Positions 21,023-29,870 of a stretch of DNA of 64,000 nt are shown in pieces. The stretch is from Acetobacter cerevisiae. GTDB lineage: Bacteria > Pseudomonadota > Alphaproteobacteria > Acetobacterales > Acetobacteraceae. The stretch is taken from positions 124,001 through 188,000 of the forward strand of contig NZ_LHZA01000157.1 in NCBI RefSeq assembly GCF_001580535.1, read 5' to 3'. A program made the position numbers and the translations under genes. Numbering within the stretch: position 1 is the stretch's first letter; each line of letters opens with the position of its first letter. The notes beneath the pieces were generated by a model. It was not told the DNA's origin. It ran no database searches and saw only the letters and a list, made by a program, of their open reading frames with translations.

Positions 21023-22111
21023 ATGACGTCTTCCTCACAGGCTCAGCCGGGCCAGACCGCCGTTCCTTCCGCCGAGGCACAAGCGCTGCATCGCGCTCTG
21101 TTCACGCTGGACAGCCATATTGATATCCCCTGGCCGGATCGGGGGGATGCGTTTGAAGACACGGAAACCCGTCGGGTTGATCTGCCCAAGATGCAAAAGG
21201 GCGGCATGTCTGCCGGCTGCTTTGTGGCCTATATCGCTCAGGCGATGGTGAATGCAGAAGGGCAGGCGCAGGCGCAGGCTCAGTGTCTGGCCATGCTGGA
21301 CGTCATCAACGGCATGCAGGCCACGCACAACGGTGTGACGGCGCGCGTCTGTTCTACCGTGGCGGAAATCAGGGCAGCGTATGAAGCCGGGATTCTGGCG
21401 GTCATTCCGGCGGTCGAAAACGGCTACGCCATGGGGGATAATCCGGCGGTGCTGGCGCAGTTCCGCGCCAAGGGGGCCCGTTATGTGACGCTGACCCACA
21501 ATGGCCATAACGCGTTGGCGGATGCGGCCGTGCATCGACCCAGTCTGGGCGATAAGCCGGAAAATCATGGCGGCCTCTCAGCGCTGGGGCGTGAGGCGGT
21601 GCGGGAAATGAACCGTCTGGGTCTGCTGATCGACGTTTCTCATGCGTCCAAAAAGACCATGTTGCAGGCTGTTGCGGCCTCTGCCGTGCCGGTTGTGGCC
21701 AGCCATTCCTGCGTGCGGACGCTGTGTGACCATCCACGCAATCTGGATGATGAACAGCTGGATGCGCTGAAGGAAAGCGGTGGGGTGATCCAGATTACCG
21801 CCATGCCAGCTTTCCTGAAGCCGAAAGACGAGAACGGCGCGCGCTCTGCTGGCGTATCGGATTTTGTTGACCATATTGATTATGTGGTGCGGCGGATTGG
21901 CGCAGAGCATGTCGGGATTTCCTCCGACTTTGATGGCGGCGGTGCGCTGGCAGACTGGCAGAACGCCACGCAGGGTGTGAACCTGACAGCGGAACTCCTG
22001 CGGCGCGGGTATGACAAAAGTGAGATTGCCGCTTTCTGGGGCGGAAACTTCATGCGTCTGCTGGCCAGAGCCGAAGCGGTGGCGGCGGAACAAACCGGGA
22101 CTATTGGCTGA
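21023..22111 (+). CDS. Membrane dipeptidase-like peptidase M19
   Basis: A 362-residue zinc dipeptidase of the renal dipeptidase family. Visible metal-site motifs are LDSHIDIPWP (His and Asp near residue 35), the bridging glutamate in AVENGYAMGD, and the histidines in LIDVSHASKKT and VVASHSCVRTLCDHPRNL. GISSDFDGGG closes the barrel. Bacterial members hydrolyse dipeptides, often with D-residues at the C-terminus. No signal peptide is seen, so it is probably cytoplasmic. AGGA lies about 13 bases before the ATG. It has no obvious functional link to neighbouring uvrC. Confidence 0.9.
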   Translation: MTSSSQAQPGQTAVPSAEAQALHRALFTLDSHIDIPWPDRGDAFEDTETRRVDLPKMQKGGMSAGCFVAYIAQAMVNAEGQAQAQAQCLAMLDVINGMQATHNGVTARVCSTVAEIRAAYEAGILAVIPAVENGYAMGDNPAVLAQFRAKGARYVTLTHNGHNALADAAVHRPSLGDKPENHGGLSALGREAVREMNRLGLLIDVSHASKKTMLQAVAASAVPVVASHSCVRTLCDHPRNLDDEQLDALKESGGVIQITAMPAFLKPKDENGARSAGVSDFVDHIDYVVRRIGAEHVGISSDFDGGGALADWQNATQGVNLTAELLRRGYDKSEIAAFWGGNFMRLLARAEAVAAEQTGTIG

Positions 22112-22159
22112 AAACTGCAGCCAGATTTTTGTGGCATTTGTCCACTTCCGCTCTTGACA

Positions 22160-22180
22160 GACTTTATTTTCAATAAAGTC
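22160..22180. repeat. Perfect AT-rich inverted repeat upstream of uvrC
   Basis: GACTTTATT (22160-22168) and AATAAAGTC (22172-22180) form a perfect 9-base inverted repeat with a 3-base centre. A consensus-like TTGACA lies immediately before it (22154-22159). It could be an operator inside a promoter or a weak terminator of the dipeptidase gene; there is no T-run. Confidence 0.6.
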
Positions 22181-22328
22181 TTCAGGTGTGGTCTGGCTGT
22201 TACGTAACGTCATATATAAAATCGTTTCAAATCAATGAGTTGCTCTGTTTGGCTAAAAAATATGCAATGCGTCAGGACCACGGGAAATCTGCGGATTTCG
22301 GGGTGTCAAGCCCGGCTCTTCCACAGAC

Positions 22329-22337
22329 TTATCCACA
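22329..22337 (+). promoter_or_regulatory. Perfect DnaA box (TTATCCACA) in the uvrC leader
   Basis: TTATCCACA matches the high-affinity DnaA box consensus exactly, 40 bases before the uvrC start. ATCCAC (22331-22336) also pairs with GTGGAT (22344-22349). A 9-mer can occur by chance, so function is unproven. Confidence 0.45.
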
Positions 22338-22376
22338 AAATCGGTGGATGAAATTGTTTTCTCGAAAGAGCGCCTG

Positions 22377-24290
22377 ATGACAGCTGAAAATTCTCCAAAC
22401 AATTCCCAGCCGGATGCAGCAAAAGACGCGCCTTCTGCCCCGCTGAAAGGCGTGGAGGTCATCCGGCACGCGCTTAAAACCATGCCGCTTTCACCAGGCG
22501 TGTATCGCATGCTGGGTGAGAAAGGGGATGTGCTGTACGTCGGCAAGGCGCTGGCGCTGAAGAAGCGGGTGACGTCCTACACCCATGTGAATCGCCTGCC
22601 GGAACGTCTGCGCCGGATGGTGTCCGAGACAGCATCCATGGAGATTGTCACCACCCATACCGAGGCCGAGGCGCTGCTGCTTGAGGCCAACTACATCAAG
22701 CGCATGAAGCCGCGCTTCAACATCCTGCTGCGGGATGACAAGAGCTACCCCTGGCTGATGCTAACGGACGCGCATCCGTTCCCGCAGATTGCCAAACATC
22801 GCGGCAAGCCGGTGAAAGGGGCCAGCTTGTGGGGGCCATTTGCTTCCGCATGGGCGGTCAATCAGACTCTCAATCTGCTCCAGCGGGTTTTCCTGCTGCG
22901 CTCCTGTGCGGATTCTGTGTTCAACAGCCGCTCTCGCCCATGCCTGCTGTATCAAATCAAACGCTGCTCCGGCCCATGCGTGGACCGGATTGATCAGGAC
23001 TCCTACGCGAAGCTCGTAGAGCAGGCGCGGGAGTTTCTCTCCGGCAAGGATCACGCCTTGCGGGAGGAGATGAGTGCCGAGATGCACCGGGCGGCCGAAG
23101 CGCTGGATTTTGAGCGCGCTGCGACCATGCGGGACCGTATCCGCGCTCTGGCGCAGATGCAGGAGTCCAGTGTGATCAATCCGGCCTCTCTGCAGAACGC
23201 CGATGTGTTCGGGATCTGGCAGGAAGCCGGCCAGGCCTGCATTCAGGTGTTTTTCATCCGGGGTGGGCGCAATAACGGCAATAGATCGTTCTTCCCGGCC
23301 CATACGCAGGATCAGGAAGCCGGTGAGATTCTGGCGTCCTTCATCGCCCAGTTTTATGACGACAAGCCCTGTCCCGCACAGGTGCTGGTGAACCATGAAC
23401 TCCCGGAAGAAGCCTTGCTGGCGGAAGCGCTGACGTTACGGCGCGAGCGCAAAGTGGAAATTCTTCACCCGCTACGGGGTGAGAAAAAGCAGGTGCTGGA
23501 CCATGCCGTGGCGAATGCGCGGGATGCCCTGCATCGCAAACTGGCCGAGAGTGCCGGGCAGGCCAAACTGCTGGAGGGCGTGGCCCGTGTTCTGGGGCTG
23601 GATGCACCGCCGGAGCGGATTGAGGTTTATGATAACAGTCACATCATGGGTTCCCATGCCTATGGCGTGATGATTGTGGGCGGCCCGGAAGGGTTTGACC
23701 GCCGCGCGTATCGCAAGTTCCTGATCAAAGGCCCCGTCACGCCGGGGGATGACTTTGGTATGATGCGGGAAGTGCTGGAGCGGCGCTTTGGTCGTGCTTT
23801 GAAGGAGGCTGCCGAGGGCGATATGTCCAACTGGCCGGATGTCCTGCTGATTGACGGCGGGGCAGGGCAGTATTCCGCCGTGCGCAGTGTGCTGGATGAC
23901 CTCGGCGTGACGGGTGTCAAACTGGTGGGGATTGCCAAGGGACCGGACCGTGATGCCGGTCGGGAATGGTTCCATACGGGGGATGCCCCACCATTCCAGC
24001 TCGAACCAAGGGACCCGGTTCTCTATTACCTGCAACGGCTGCGTGATGAGGCGCATCGCTTTGCCATTACCACCCATCGGGCCGGGCGCTCCAAGACGCT
24101 GGTGACATCCGAACTGGATGAAATTCCGGGGGTTGGTCCTGCGCGGAAAAAGATGCTGCTCAATACGTTCGGGTCAGCCCGGGCGGTCAAGCAGGCGGGG
24201 CTCTCGGAGCTCGAATCGGCGCCGGGGATTAACCGTGAGACAGCGCGGGCCGTGTATGGTCACTTTCATCCGGACTGGACTCCGGCATAG
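22377..24290 (+). CDS. uvrC: Excinuclease ABC subunit C
   Basis: A 637-residue nucleotide excision repair nuclease that makes both incisions around a UvrB-bound lesion. The N-terminal GIY-YIG domain is at about 35-115 ([20 protein letters not shown]). A UVR motif that contacts UvrB follows at about 230-260, then the RNase H-like domain ([27 protein letters not shown]). Tandem helix-hairpin-helix motifs end the protein ([33 protein letters not shown]). I use the ATG at 22377 with GAAAGAG about 7 bases upstream; an in-frame GTG at 22344 would add 11 residues. pgsA follows 99 bases later. No LexA box is visible before it. Confidence 0.95.
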   Translation: MTAENSPNNSQPDAAKDAPSAPLKGVEVIRHALKTMPLSPGVYRMLGEKGDVLYVGKALALKKRVTSYTHVNRLPERLRRMVSETASMEIVTTHTEAEALLLEANYIKRMKPRFNILLRDDKSYPWLMLTDAHPFPQIAKHRGKPVKGASLWGPFASAWAVNQTLNLLQRVFLLRSCADSVFNSRSRPCLLYQIKRCSGPCVDRIDQDSYAKLVEQAREFLSGKDHALREEMSAEMHRAAEALDFERAATMRDRIRALAQMQESSVINPASLQNADVFGIWQEAGQACIQVFFIRGGRNNGNRSFFPAHTQDQEAGEILASFIAQFYDDKPCPAQVLVNHELPEEALLAEALTLRRERKVEILHPLRGEKKQVLDHAVANARDALHRKLAESAGQAKLLEGVARVLGLDAPPERIEVYDNSHIMGSHAYGVMIVGGPEGFDRRAYRKFLIKGPVTPGDDFGMMREVLERRFGRALKEAAEGDMSNWPDVLLIDGGAGQYSAVRSVLDDLGVTGVKLVGIAKGPDRDAGREWFHTGDAPPFQLEPRDPVLYYLQRLRDEAHRFAITTHRAGRSKTLVTSELDEIPGVGPARKKMLLNTFGSARAVKQAGLSELESAPGINRETARAVYGHFHPDWTPA

Positions 24291-24389
24291 TCCCGGTTTT
24301 CAGCCCTGCACTGAACTTCTGGGTGAGTGGTGAAAAGTGGCAGTCAGAAACCATTTCAGCTCTGCCGGAAATAGGCTAGCATTCCGCCA

Positions 24390-24962
24390 ATGCTGACAGA
24401 CCTGCCGAATGTTCTGACTATCTCGCGTATCGTGGCGATCCCGATCGTGGTGCTTTTTGCCGCATGGGGTTCTCCGCAAACGGATGCGCTGGCCTGTCTT
24501 CTGTTCATCCTTGCCGGGGTGACGGACTATTTTGATGGTAAGCTGGCCCGCTCCCGCCACCAGATGTCTGACTTTGGCCGGATGTTTGACTCCATTGCGG
24601 ATAAGCTGCTGGTCGGTGCGTGCCTGATGGTGCTGGCCGGGCTGGGGCGCATGGCCTATTTCAGCCTATGGCCCGCCATTATCATCCTCTGCCGGGAAAT
24701 TCTGGTGTCCGGCATGCGGGAATATCTGGCTGAGCGTCGCGCCAGTCTGCCGGTTACACGGCTGGCTAAGTGGAAAACCGGCTTCCAGATGACTGCCATC
24801 GGGTTTCTGCTGGCAGGGGATGGTACGGGGATGCTGCTGGGTATGCCCTGGCTGCATGTCGCGCTGATCGGCGCTATCCTTCTCTGGATTGCTGCCGTTC
24901 TTACGCTGATCACCGGCTGGGATTACCTTACAACCGGCTTGCGGCATGTTAATCTCTCGTGA
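24390..24962 (+). CDS. pgsA: CDP-diacylglycerol--glycerol-3-phosphate 3-phosphatidyltransferase
   Basis: A 190-residue integral membrane enzyme of the CDP-alcohol phosphatidyltransferase family. It makes phosphatidylglycerol phosphate, the committed step to phosphatidylglycerol and cardiolipin. The signature D-G-x2-A-R-x8-G-x3-D-x3-D is complete in DYFDGKLARSRHQMSDFGRMFDSIADKLL (about residues 47-75). Several hydrophobic helices span the rest. It follows uvrC, as in many alphaproteobacteria. The ribosome-binding site is weak. Confidence 0.93.
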   Translation: MLTDLPNVLTISRIVAIPIVVLFAAWGSPQTDALACLLFILAGVTDYFDGKLARSRHQMSDFGRMFDSIADKLLVGACLMVLAGLGRMAYFSLWPAIIILCREILVSGMREYLAERRASLPVTRLAKWKTGFQMTAIGFLLAGDGTGMLLGMPWLHVALIGAILLWIAAVLTLITGWDYLTTGLRHVNLS

Positions 24963-25128
24963 ACGATCGTTTTAAACGCACATAAGGTGTGTCTCATTAG
25001 CCTCAAATAGCTTTCATCGGCTTGTATCCCCTCCGCAAACCGTTATTTAAGCTTTGGACGGCATGTTCTTGCCGGTAGCAGGTCTCTCTGATTTGCCTGC
25101 ATGGTGTCATGGTTAGCGGAGTCAGGTG

Positions 25129-25665
25129 ATGCGGAAAGCCGCTCTTGTAGGGTTGTGTCTGGTTTTGAGCGGATGTTCCGGCTTCGGGAAATTTGTGTCC
25201 GATACCGCGACCCTGCCGGGAGAAAACCCGAATGCGCCCTCCGGGGACAATCTCAATATGCGGCGTGTGCATGGATATTCCACGGCAGAAACGCCGCTGT
25301 TGCCTGCTGGCGGGGATATCTGGCCGGGGCCGCCTGCGCCGTTGCCCACGCTTGAAGACGTTGAGAAAGATCGCGCTGGCACCATTCTTGGTGGCGTGCC
25401 CAATTCCGGTGGCAAGCAGTTGCAGGACGGCGGGGAAATGAGTGTTGGGGAGCCGGACGGCATGCCCGATACATCTCAGTCCATCACAGGTAAACTGCCG
25501 GATGCGGAGCCTGATGCCGCAGCCAAATACGGCGCGCAGCGTGGCTCTGCCTCGACGATTGAAATCCCCAATGGCGACGGCACAGTCACACTGATCCATC
25601 CGGATGGGTCGGTAAGCACAACGCAGGCTAAAAAGAGCGAAGCCCCCGCGACACCCCGGCACTAA
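25129..25665 (+). CDS. Small predicted lipoprotein of unknown function
   Basis: A 178-residue protein with a lipoprotein signal: MRKAALVGLCLVLSGC, lipobox LSGC with Cys at about residue 16, then Ser+2 and Gly+3, which suggests outer-membrane sorting. The mature part is Pro/Gly/Asp-rich, low in predicted structure, and ends in a hydrophilic tail. I recognise no domain. ATG 25129 has GGAG 7 bases upstream; the frame could also begin at the preceding GTG 25126. It sits between pgsA and moaD with its own upstream gap of 166 bases, so it may have its own promoter. Confidence 0.75.
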   Translation: MRKAALVGLCLVLSGCSGFGKFVSDTATLPGENPNAPSGDNLNMRRVHGYSTAETPLLPAGGDIWPGPPAPLPTLEDVEKDRAGTILGGVPNSGGKQLQDGGEMSVGEPDGMPDTSQSITGKLPDAEPDAAAKYGAQRGSASTIEIPNGDGTVTLIHPDGSVSTTQAKKSEAPATPRH

Positions 25666-25729
25666 CGGGAGAAGGGGGCGGCCCCGCGCAGGCCGCTGTC
25701 GCGTGAATAAATCAAGTAAGGAATCAGGT

Positions 25730-25993
25730 ATGGCGCAGGACGTCACAATTTTCTATTTCGCCGCATTGCGTGAGCAGATGGGGCGGGAAAAGGAGACTGT
25801 CTCCCTGCCTGCGCAGTCCGTAACAGTGGAAGCGCTGGTGATGGAGCTGCGCCAGAAGGATGTGGGCATGGATGAGGTCTTTGCGGCCTCGCCCCGTATC
25901 CGGGTTGCCATCAACCAGACCCTTGCGACGTTTCAGGATACCGTCAAACCCGGTGATGAACTGGCCTTTTTCCCGCCAATGACGGGGGGATAA
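25730..25993 (+). CDS. moaD: Molybdopterin synthase small subunit MoaD
   Basis: An 87-residue ubiquitin-like sulfur carrier ending in the required Gly-Gly (FFPPMTGG). The C-terminal glycine is activated and thiocarboxylated, and MoaE uses it to convert precursor Z (cPMP) to molybdopterin. The ATG at 25730 has AAGGA 8 bases upstream; an in-frame GTG at 25703 is less likely. moaE begins 4 bases after the stop, so the two subunits are co-translated. Confidence 0.93.
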   Translation: MAQDVTIFYFAALREQMGREKETVSLPAQSVTVEALVMELRQKDVGMDEVFAASPRIRVAINQTLATFQDTVKPGDELAFFPPMTGG

Positions 25994-25997
25994 GCCC

Positions 25998-26447
25998 GTG
26001 CTGCGCGTTCTTGTCCAAAACGAGTTGTTTGATATGGGGGCGGAGATGGATCGCCTCTCTGCGGACTCATGGGGGATTGGCGGCATCAGCGTTTTTATGG
26101 GGCAGGTGCGGGATGGACCGGATGGGCTGGAAAGCCTCACTCTGGAACATTATCCCGGCATGACCGAAAAAGTGCTGACGGAACTGGCCGCTGAGGCTGT
26201 CAAACGGTTCAGGCTTATTGGCTGCACGCTCATTCATCGTGTGGGCACTCTTGTGGTGGGCGCACCGATTGTCTTTGTCGGCACGTCGTCCGCGCATCGG
26301 GCGGAAGCTCTGGCGGGCACGAATTTCCTGATTGATCGGCTCAAGACCGGCGCGCCTTTCTGGAAGTGCGAACGCTATCAGGATGGACGTCAGGTATGGG
26401 TGGATGCGCGGGAAGCAGACGATAAGGCTGCTGCGTCCTGGGATTAA
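25998..26447 (+). CDS. moaE: Molybdopterin synthase catalytic subunit MoaE
   Basis: A 149-residue large subunit of molybdopterin synthase, which transfers sulfur from MoaD thiocarboxylate to cPMP. Family motifs are GGISVFMGQVRD, LEHYPGMTE, IHRVGTLVVGAPIVFVGTSSAHR, and the active-site lysine region LIDRLKTGAPFWKCER. The start codon is GTG with GGGG upstream, 4 bases after moaD. The C-terminus is slightly acidic and not conserved. Confidence 0.94.
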   Translation: MLRVLVQNELFDMGAEMDRLSADSWGIGGISVFMGQVRDGPDGLESLTLEHYPGMTEKVLTELAAEAVKRFRLIGCTLIHRVGTLVVGAPIVFVGTSSAHRAEALAGTNFLIDRLKTGAPFWKCERYQDGRQVWVDAREADDKAAASWD

Positions 26448-26547
26448 GAATATCCCTTAGTGGTCTGATTTTAAAATTCTTTGAAGTTGCTTTTTAGGCG
26501 CACGCATGGGTTTTTCTTCACGAAAAACCGTGCCTGCAAAGCCGGAT

Positions 26548-26575
26548 GGCACAACAGGCTTTTCCCTGCTGTGCC
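26548..26575. terminator. Hairpin between convergent moaE and bioA
   Basis: GGCACA-A-CAGG (26548-26558) pairs with CCTG-C-TGTGCC (26565-26575) around CTTTTC, with one A/C mismatch. A second stem, GGTTTTTC/GAAAAACC at 26509-26529, lies nearer moaE. Neither has a classical T-tail, but their position between two convergent 3' ends fits termination in both directions. Confidence 0.5.
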
Positions 26576-26585
26576 AGTGGGGCGT

Positions 26586-27923
26586 TCAGTTGTCCGTCGA
26601 TAAGACGCGATAGATTGCGTCCGTCAGGGCAGTCAGGTCTTCCGGCGGAATGGTGAAGGCCGGGGTCAGATAGACAATCGAGCGGAACGGACGGATCCAC
26701 ACATTTTCCGCAATAAAGCGCTGCCTCAAAGCGTCCGGGTTGGCGATTTTCTCCAGTTCCACCACACCAATCGCGCCCAGAACACGGACATCCTTCACGC
26801 CCGGCAGGGTGCGGCAGCGTTCCAGTTCTCTGGTCAGGTGCGCGTTGATGGCGGCAACCTGTTCAAGCCGGGGTTCAGTTTCAAACAGATCCAGCGAGGC
26901 ATTGGCGCAGGCGCAGGCCAGAGCGTTGGCCATAAAAGTCGGCCCGTGCATCAGGGCGTGTTCCGGGTTGTCGGACAGGAACGCTTCAAACACATGCGGG
27001 CGTGCAATGGTGGCCGCAAGCGCCATGGTGCCGCCTGTCAGGGCTTTGGAGAGCGTTACGATATCCGGTACAATTCCTGCCTGTTCGCACGCAAACATCG
27101 TGCCGGTGCGGCCAAACCCGGTAAAAATTTCATCCAGAATGAGTAGCAGGCCATAGCGATCCGCCGCAGCGCGCAACGTGCGCAGCACATCGGGGGAATG
27201 GAAGAGCATGCCGCCCGCACCCTGCACCAGAGGCTCGGTGATGATGGCGGTCAGTTCATGCGCGTGGGTCTCCAGCAGCGTGAAAAATTCGGCCTCGCTG
27301 GCGTCGTCCTGCGGGAGAGGGGCGATGATGTGATTGGCCAGCACGTCTCCATAGAGATGGTGCATGCCTTCTTCCGGGTCGCAGACCGACATGGTGGCGA
27401 GGGTGTCTCCATGATACCCGCCCTTGAAGGCCAGCATCTTGGTGCGTTTCGGCTCACCTTTATTCAGACGATACTGAATGGCCATTTTCATGGCGACTTC
27501 CACCGCAACAGAGCCGGAATCTGTAAAGAAAACCCGGTCCAGATCCCCCGGCAGCAGGGCGCACAGGCGGCTGGCCAGCTTTAGCGCGGGCTCATGCACC
27601 ATCCCACCAAACATGACGTGCGGCATGGTGGCCAGTTGCGCCTCAATGGCTGCGCGGATATGGGGGTGGTTGTAGCCGTGGCAGGCTGTCCACCATGCGG
27701 CCACGCCATCCACCAGTTCCCGGCCGTCCGTCAGCTGAATGCGCGCATTATGCGTGCTGCGGGCCGCCAGAGGGGCAGGGGCGGTTTTCATCTGGCTGTA
27801 GGGCAGCCAGATATGCGGCAGGCCTTGTGTGTACCACTCCGGTGTGGCGGCTGTAGCGGCCTGCTCTGAGTGGTGAGAAGAGGCTATGCGGGAGGCCGCA
27901 AGGGGATTCTGGGGGGCGGACAT
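26586..27923 (-). CDS. bioA: Adenosylmethionine-8-amino-7-oxononanoate aminotransferase BioA
   Basis: A 445-residue class III PLP aminotransferase that converts KAPA to DAPA in biotin synthesis, using S-adenosylmethionine as amino donor. The PLP lysine is about Lys293 in LSKALTGGTMALA, with the preceding LILDEIFTGFGRTG block. The N-terminal HIWLPYSQMKTAP and HGPTFMANALACA are BioA-type substrate-site motifs. The ATG at 27921-27923 has AGGAG 10 bases upstream; the frame is open further out to 27986 but would overlap bioF. It is divergently transcribed from bioF with only 61 bases between starts. Confidence 0.95.
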   Translation of the reverse strand: MSAPQNPLAASRIASSHHSEQAATAATPEWYTQGLPHIWLPYSQMKTAPAPLAARSTHNARIQLTDGRELVDGVAAWWTACHGYNHPHIRAAIEAQLATMPHVMFGGMVHEPALKLASRLCALLPGDLDRVFFTDSGSVAVEVAMKMAIQYRLNKGEPKRTKMLAFKGGYHGDTLATMSVCDPEEGMHHLYGDVLANHIIAPLPQDDASEAEFFTLLETHAHELTAIITEPLVQGAGGMLFHSPDVLRTLRAAADRYGLLLILDEIFTGFGRTGTMFACEQAGIVPDIVTLSKALTGGTMALAATIARPHVFEAFLSDNPEHALMHGPTFMANALACACANASLDLFETEPRLEQVAAINAHLTRELERCRTLPGVKDVRVLGAIGVVELEKIANPDALRQRFIAENVWIRPFRSIVYLTPAFTIPPEDLTALTDAIYRVLSTDN

Positions 27924-27984
27924 TGCGCGAGAACTCCTGCTTAGGTGATTGACCGGCGGTCCCGGCTCCGGCACCACTCGCTTC
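27924..27984. promoter_or_regulatory. Divergent bioA/bioF promoter region
   Basis: These 61 bases must hold promoters for both arms of the biotin locus, the arrangement seen for the E. coli bio operator. I cannot see a clear BirA-type or BioR-type palindrome or a good -35/-10 pair. The bioA ribosome site (AGGAG on the minus strand) takes up one edge. Confidence 0.4.
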
Positions 27985-29181
27985 ATGACGCGGTTTGATT
28001 ATCTTTTCCAGCATGGGCTGGAGGAACTGGCCGAACAGGGGCGTCTTCGCACGCCGCGCAGTCTTCAACCCAGAGCCGATGGGCTGCTGGAGAGAGAAGA
28101 CGGCACCGTTCTGGTTGATTTTTCCTCCAATGACTATCTCGGCCTGCGGGCGCACCCGCTTTTACGTGAGCGCGCGCTTGCCTGGGCGGAGCGCTATGGG
28201 GCAGGCTCCGGGGCCTCACGACTGGTGACAGGCACAGCCCCTGGTATGGTCGCGCTGGAAGCTAGGCTGGCGGCCCTGAAGGGGATGGAGGCAGCCTGCA
28301 TTTTCTCCTCCGGCTGGCAGGCGAATGCGACTCTGGTGCCCGCTCTCGCTCAGCTCTCGCTGGCGGCGACGGGTGCGGCCCCTACACTGATTGTCGATAA
28401 ATTCATTCATGCCAGCCTGTATCATGGCTGTGCTGCGGCTGGCGTGCGGCCTGTGCGGTTCCGGCATAATGACAGGGAGTATCTTGAAAGCCTCCTGCAG
28501 AAAGCCGATGGCCCCGGCCTGAAAATCATTCTGACAGAAAGCGTCTTCAGTATGGATGGAGACCGGGCCGATATGGCGGCGCTTGGTGCATTGGCTCGCC
28601 AGTATGGCGCGTTTTTGTGCGTGGATGAGGCACATGCCACCGGCATTCTGGGGCCGGACGGAAAAGGTCTGGCTGACGGGCAGGCGGACCTGATTATCGG
28701 CACGTTCAGTAAGGCTCTGGGCGGGATGGGCGCATTTATCGCTTCCTCATCCGCCGTATGCCGCTGGCTGGTGAATAAAGGCTCCGGCTATATCTACTCC
28801 ACAGCGCCATCTCCTCTGGTGTTGGGTGCGGTGGACGCAGCACTGGATCTGCTGCCAGATTTGGACGCAACGCGAGACCGTGTTGCGGGACTGGCGGAGC
28901 GGTTCCGGCAGCATATGTGGCGGGCCGGGTTGGAAACGGGGCCGTCTTCTACTCAGATTGTGCCGGTTGTTGTGGGGGGCGAACGCACGGCTCTCACCCT
29001 TTCTCGCATGGTGGAAGACGCTGGTTTTCTGGCGATTGCTATTCGTCCGCCTACGGTGCCACCGGGTGGCTGCCGCCTGCGGGTGGTGCTGCACGGAAAC
29101 CATACAGAGGCGCAGGTGGACCAGCTGGCGCAGGTGCTCAAGGATGCTGTGTCGCAGTGCGCAGCAATGGGATTTGCATGA
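27985..29181 (+). CDS. bioF: 8-amino-7-oxononanoate synthase BioF
   Basis: A 398-residue alpha-oxoamine synthase that condenses pimeloyl-ACP with L-alanine to give KAPA. The PLP lysine is Lys243 in GTFSKALGGMGAF, preceded by VDEAHATGILGPDGKG and the N-terminal SNDYLGLRAHP motif. Membership of the bio operon favours BioF over the related KBL or ALA synthase. The ATG at 27985 has no strong ribosome site. The stop overlaps the start of the next gene (ATGA). Confidence 0.94.
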   Translation: MTRFDYLFQHGLEELAEQGRLRTPRSLQPRADGLLEREDGTVLVDFSSNDYLGLRAHPLLRERALAWAERYGAGSGASRLVTGTAPGMVALEARLAALKGMEAACIFSSGWQANATLVPALAQLSLAATGAAPTLIVDKFIHASLYHGCAAAGVRPVRFRHNDREYLESLLQKADGPGLKIILTESVFSMDGDRADMAALGALARQYGAFLCVDEAHATGILGPDGKGLADGQADLIIGTFSKALGGMGAFIASSSAVCRWLVNKGSGYIYSTAPSPLVLGAVDAALDLLPDLDATRDRVAGLAERFRQHMWRAGLETGPSSTQIVPVVVGGERTALTLSRMVEDAGFLAIAIRPPTVPPGGCRLRVVLHGNHTEAQVDQLAQVLKDAVSQCAAMGFA

Positions 29182-29870
29182 TCGGGCCGCGGCTTGTTTT
29201 TGTGCATGGCTGGGGTTGCGGGCCGGATATCTGGGAGCCGGTGCTGGAGGCACTGGATCAGCGTTCAGCCTGTGTGCTGGATCTGGGCTATTTCGGAGCC
29301 TCGCAGAGCGACACACAGCAGCGGCTGGACGCTGTGCTGCGTGGGTCCCAGCCCGTGCTCGCCGTTGGTCATTCTCTGGGCTTTCTCTGGCTTCTCTCTC
29401 GTGGAGGCTGGCCAAAAAGGACACGCTTTCTGGGCATCAACGCGTTCGGGCGCTTTGCTGCCGAAGACGGTTTTTCGCAGGGCGTGCCTCAGCGTATGCT
29501 GACTCGCATGCAGACAGGCCTGCAGCGCGATGCAGTTCAGGTGGTCAATAATTTTCGCGCCCGCTGTGGCGTGGGGCCGGTTAGGCCGGATGCTGTTTGT
29601 GTGCCAGCGCTGCAAGAGGGGCTGACAGAGTTGATGACGCTGGACGCACGGCCTGCGCTGGCCCGTCTCGCTGAGGTGCCCGGGACCGTAAAGGTTCTGG
29701 CCGGGGAGCACGATCCGATTGTCAGCCCGGAGATGACGCAGGCCTCTTTCCCGCGGGGTGTGCCGGTTGAATGGGAATCTGAGGGCGGGCACATGCTCCC
29801 GCTGACACATCCACATGTCTGTGCCGAGGCTGTTCGGTGCATGATGTCACAAAATCTGGAAAACTCATGA
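29178..29870 (+). CDS. bioH: Alpha/beta hydrolase, probable pimeloyl-ACP methyl ester esterase BioH
   Basis: A 230-residue alpha/beta-fold hydrolase. HGWGCGPDIW forms the oxyanion hole, Ser66 lies in the elbow GHSLG, Asp179 in GEHDPIVS and His205 in GGHMLP, so the triad is complete. Its place between bioF and bioCD, with ATGA overlaps on both sides, makes the BioH role (cleaving pimeloyl-ACP methyl ester to end pimelate synthesis) very likely. Sequence alone does not separate BioH from other small esterases. Confidence 0.85.
   Translation: MIGPRLVFVHGWGCGPDIWEPVLEALDQRSACVLDLGYFGASQSDTQQRLDAVLRGSQPVLAVGHSLGFLWLLSRGGWPKRTRFLGINAFGRFAAEDGFSQGVPQRMLTRMQTGLQRDAVQVVNNFRARCGVGPVRPDAVCVPALQEGLTELMTLDARPALARLAEVPGTVKVLAGEHDPIVSPEMTQASFPRGVPVEWESEGGHMLPLTHPHVCAEAVRCMMSQNLENS

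Noticed and set aside
22112-22376. Calling the uvrC leader the chromosomal origin
   Set aside because: Only one perfect DnaA box is present and no typical origin neighbours (dnaA, hemE, gidA, parAB) are in the window, so it is kept only as a lower-interest observation.
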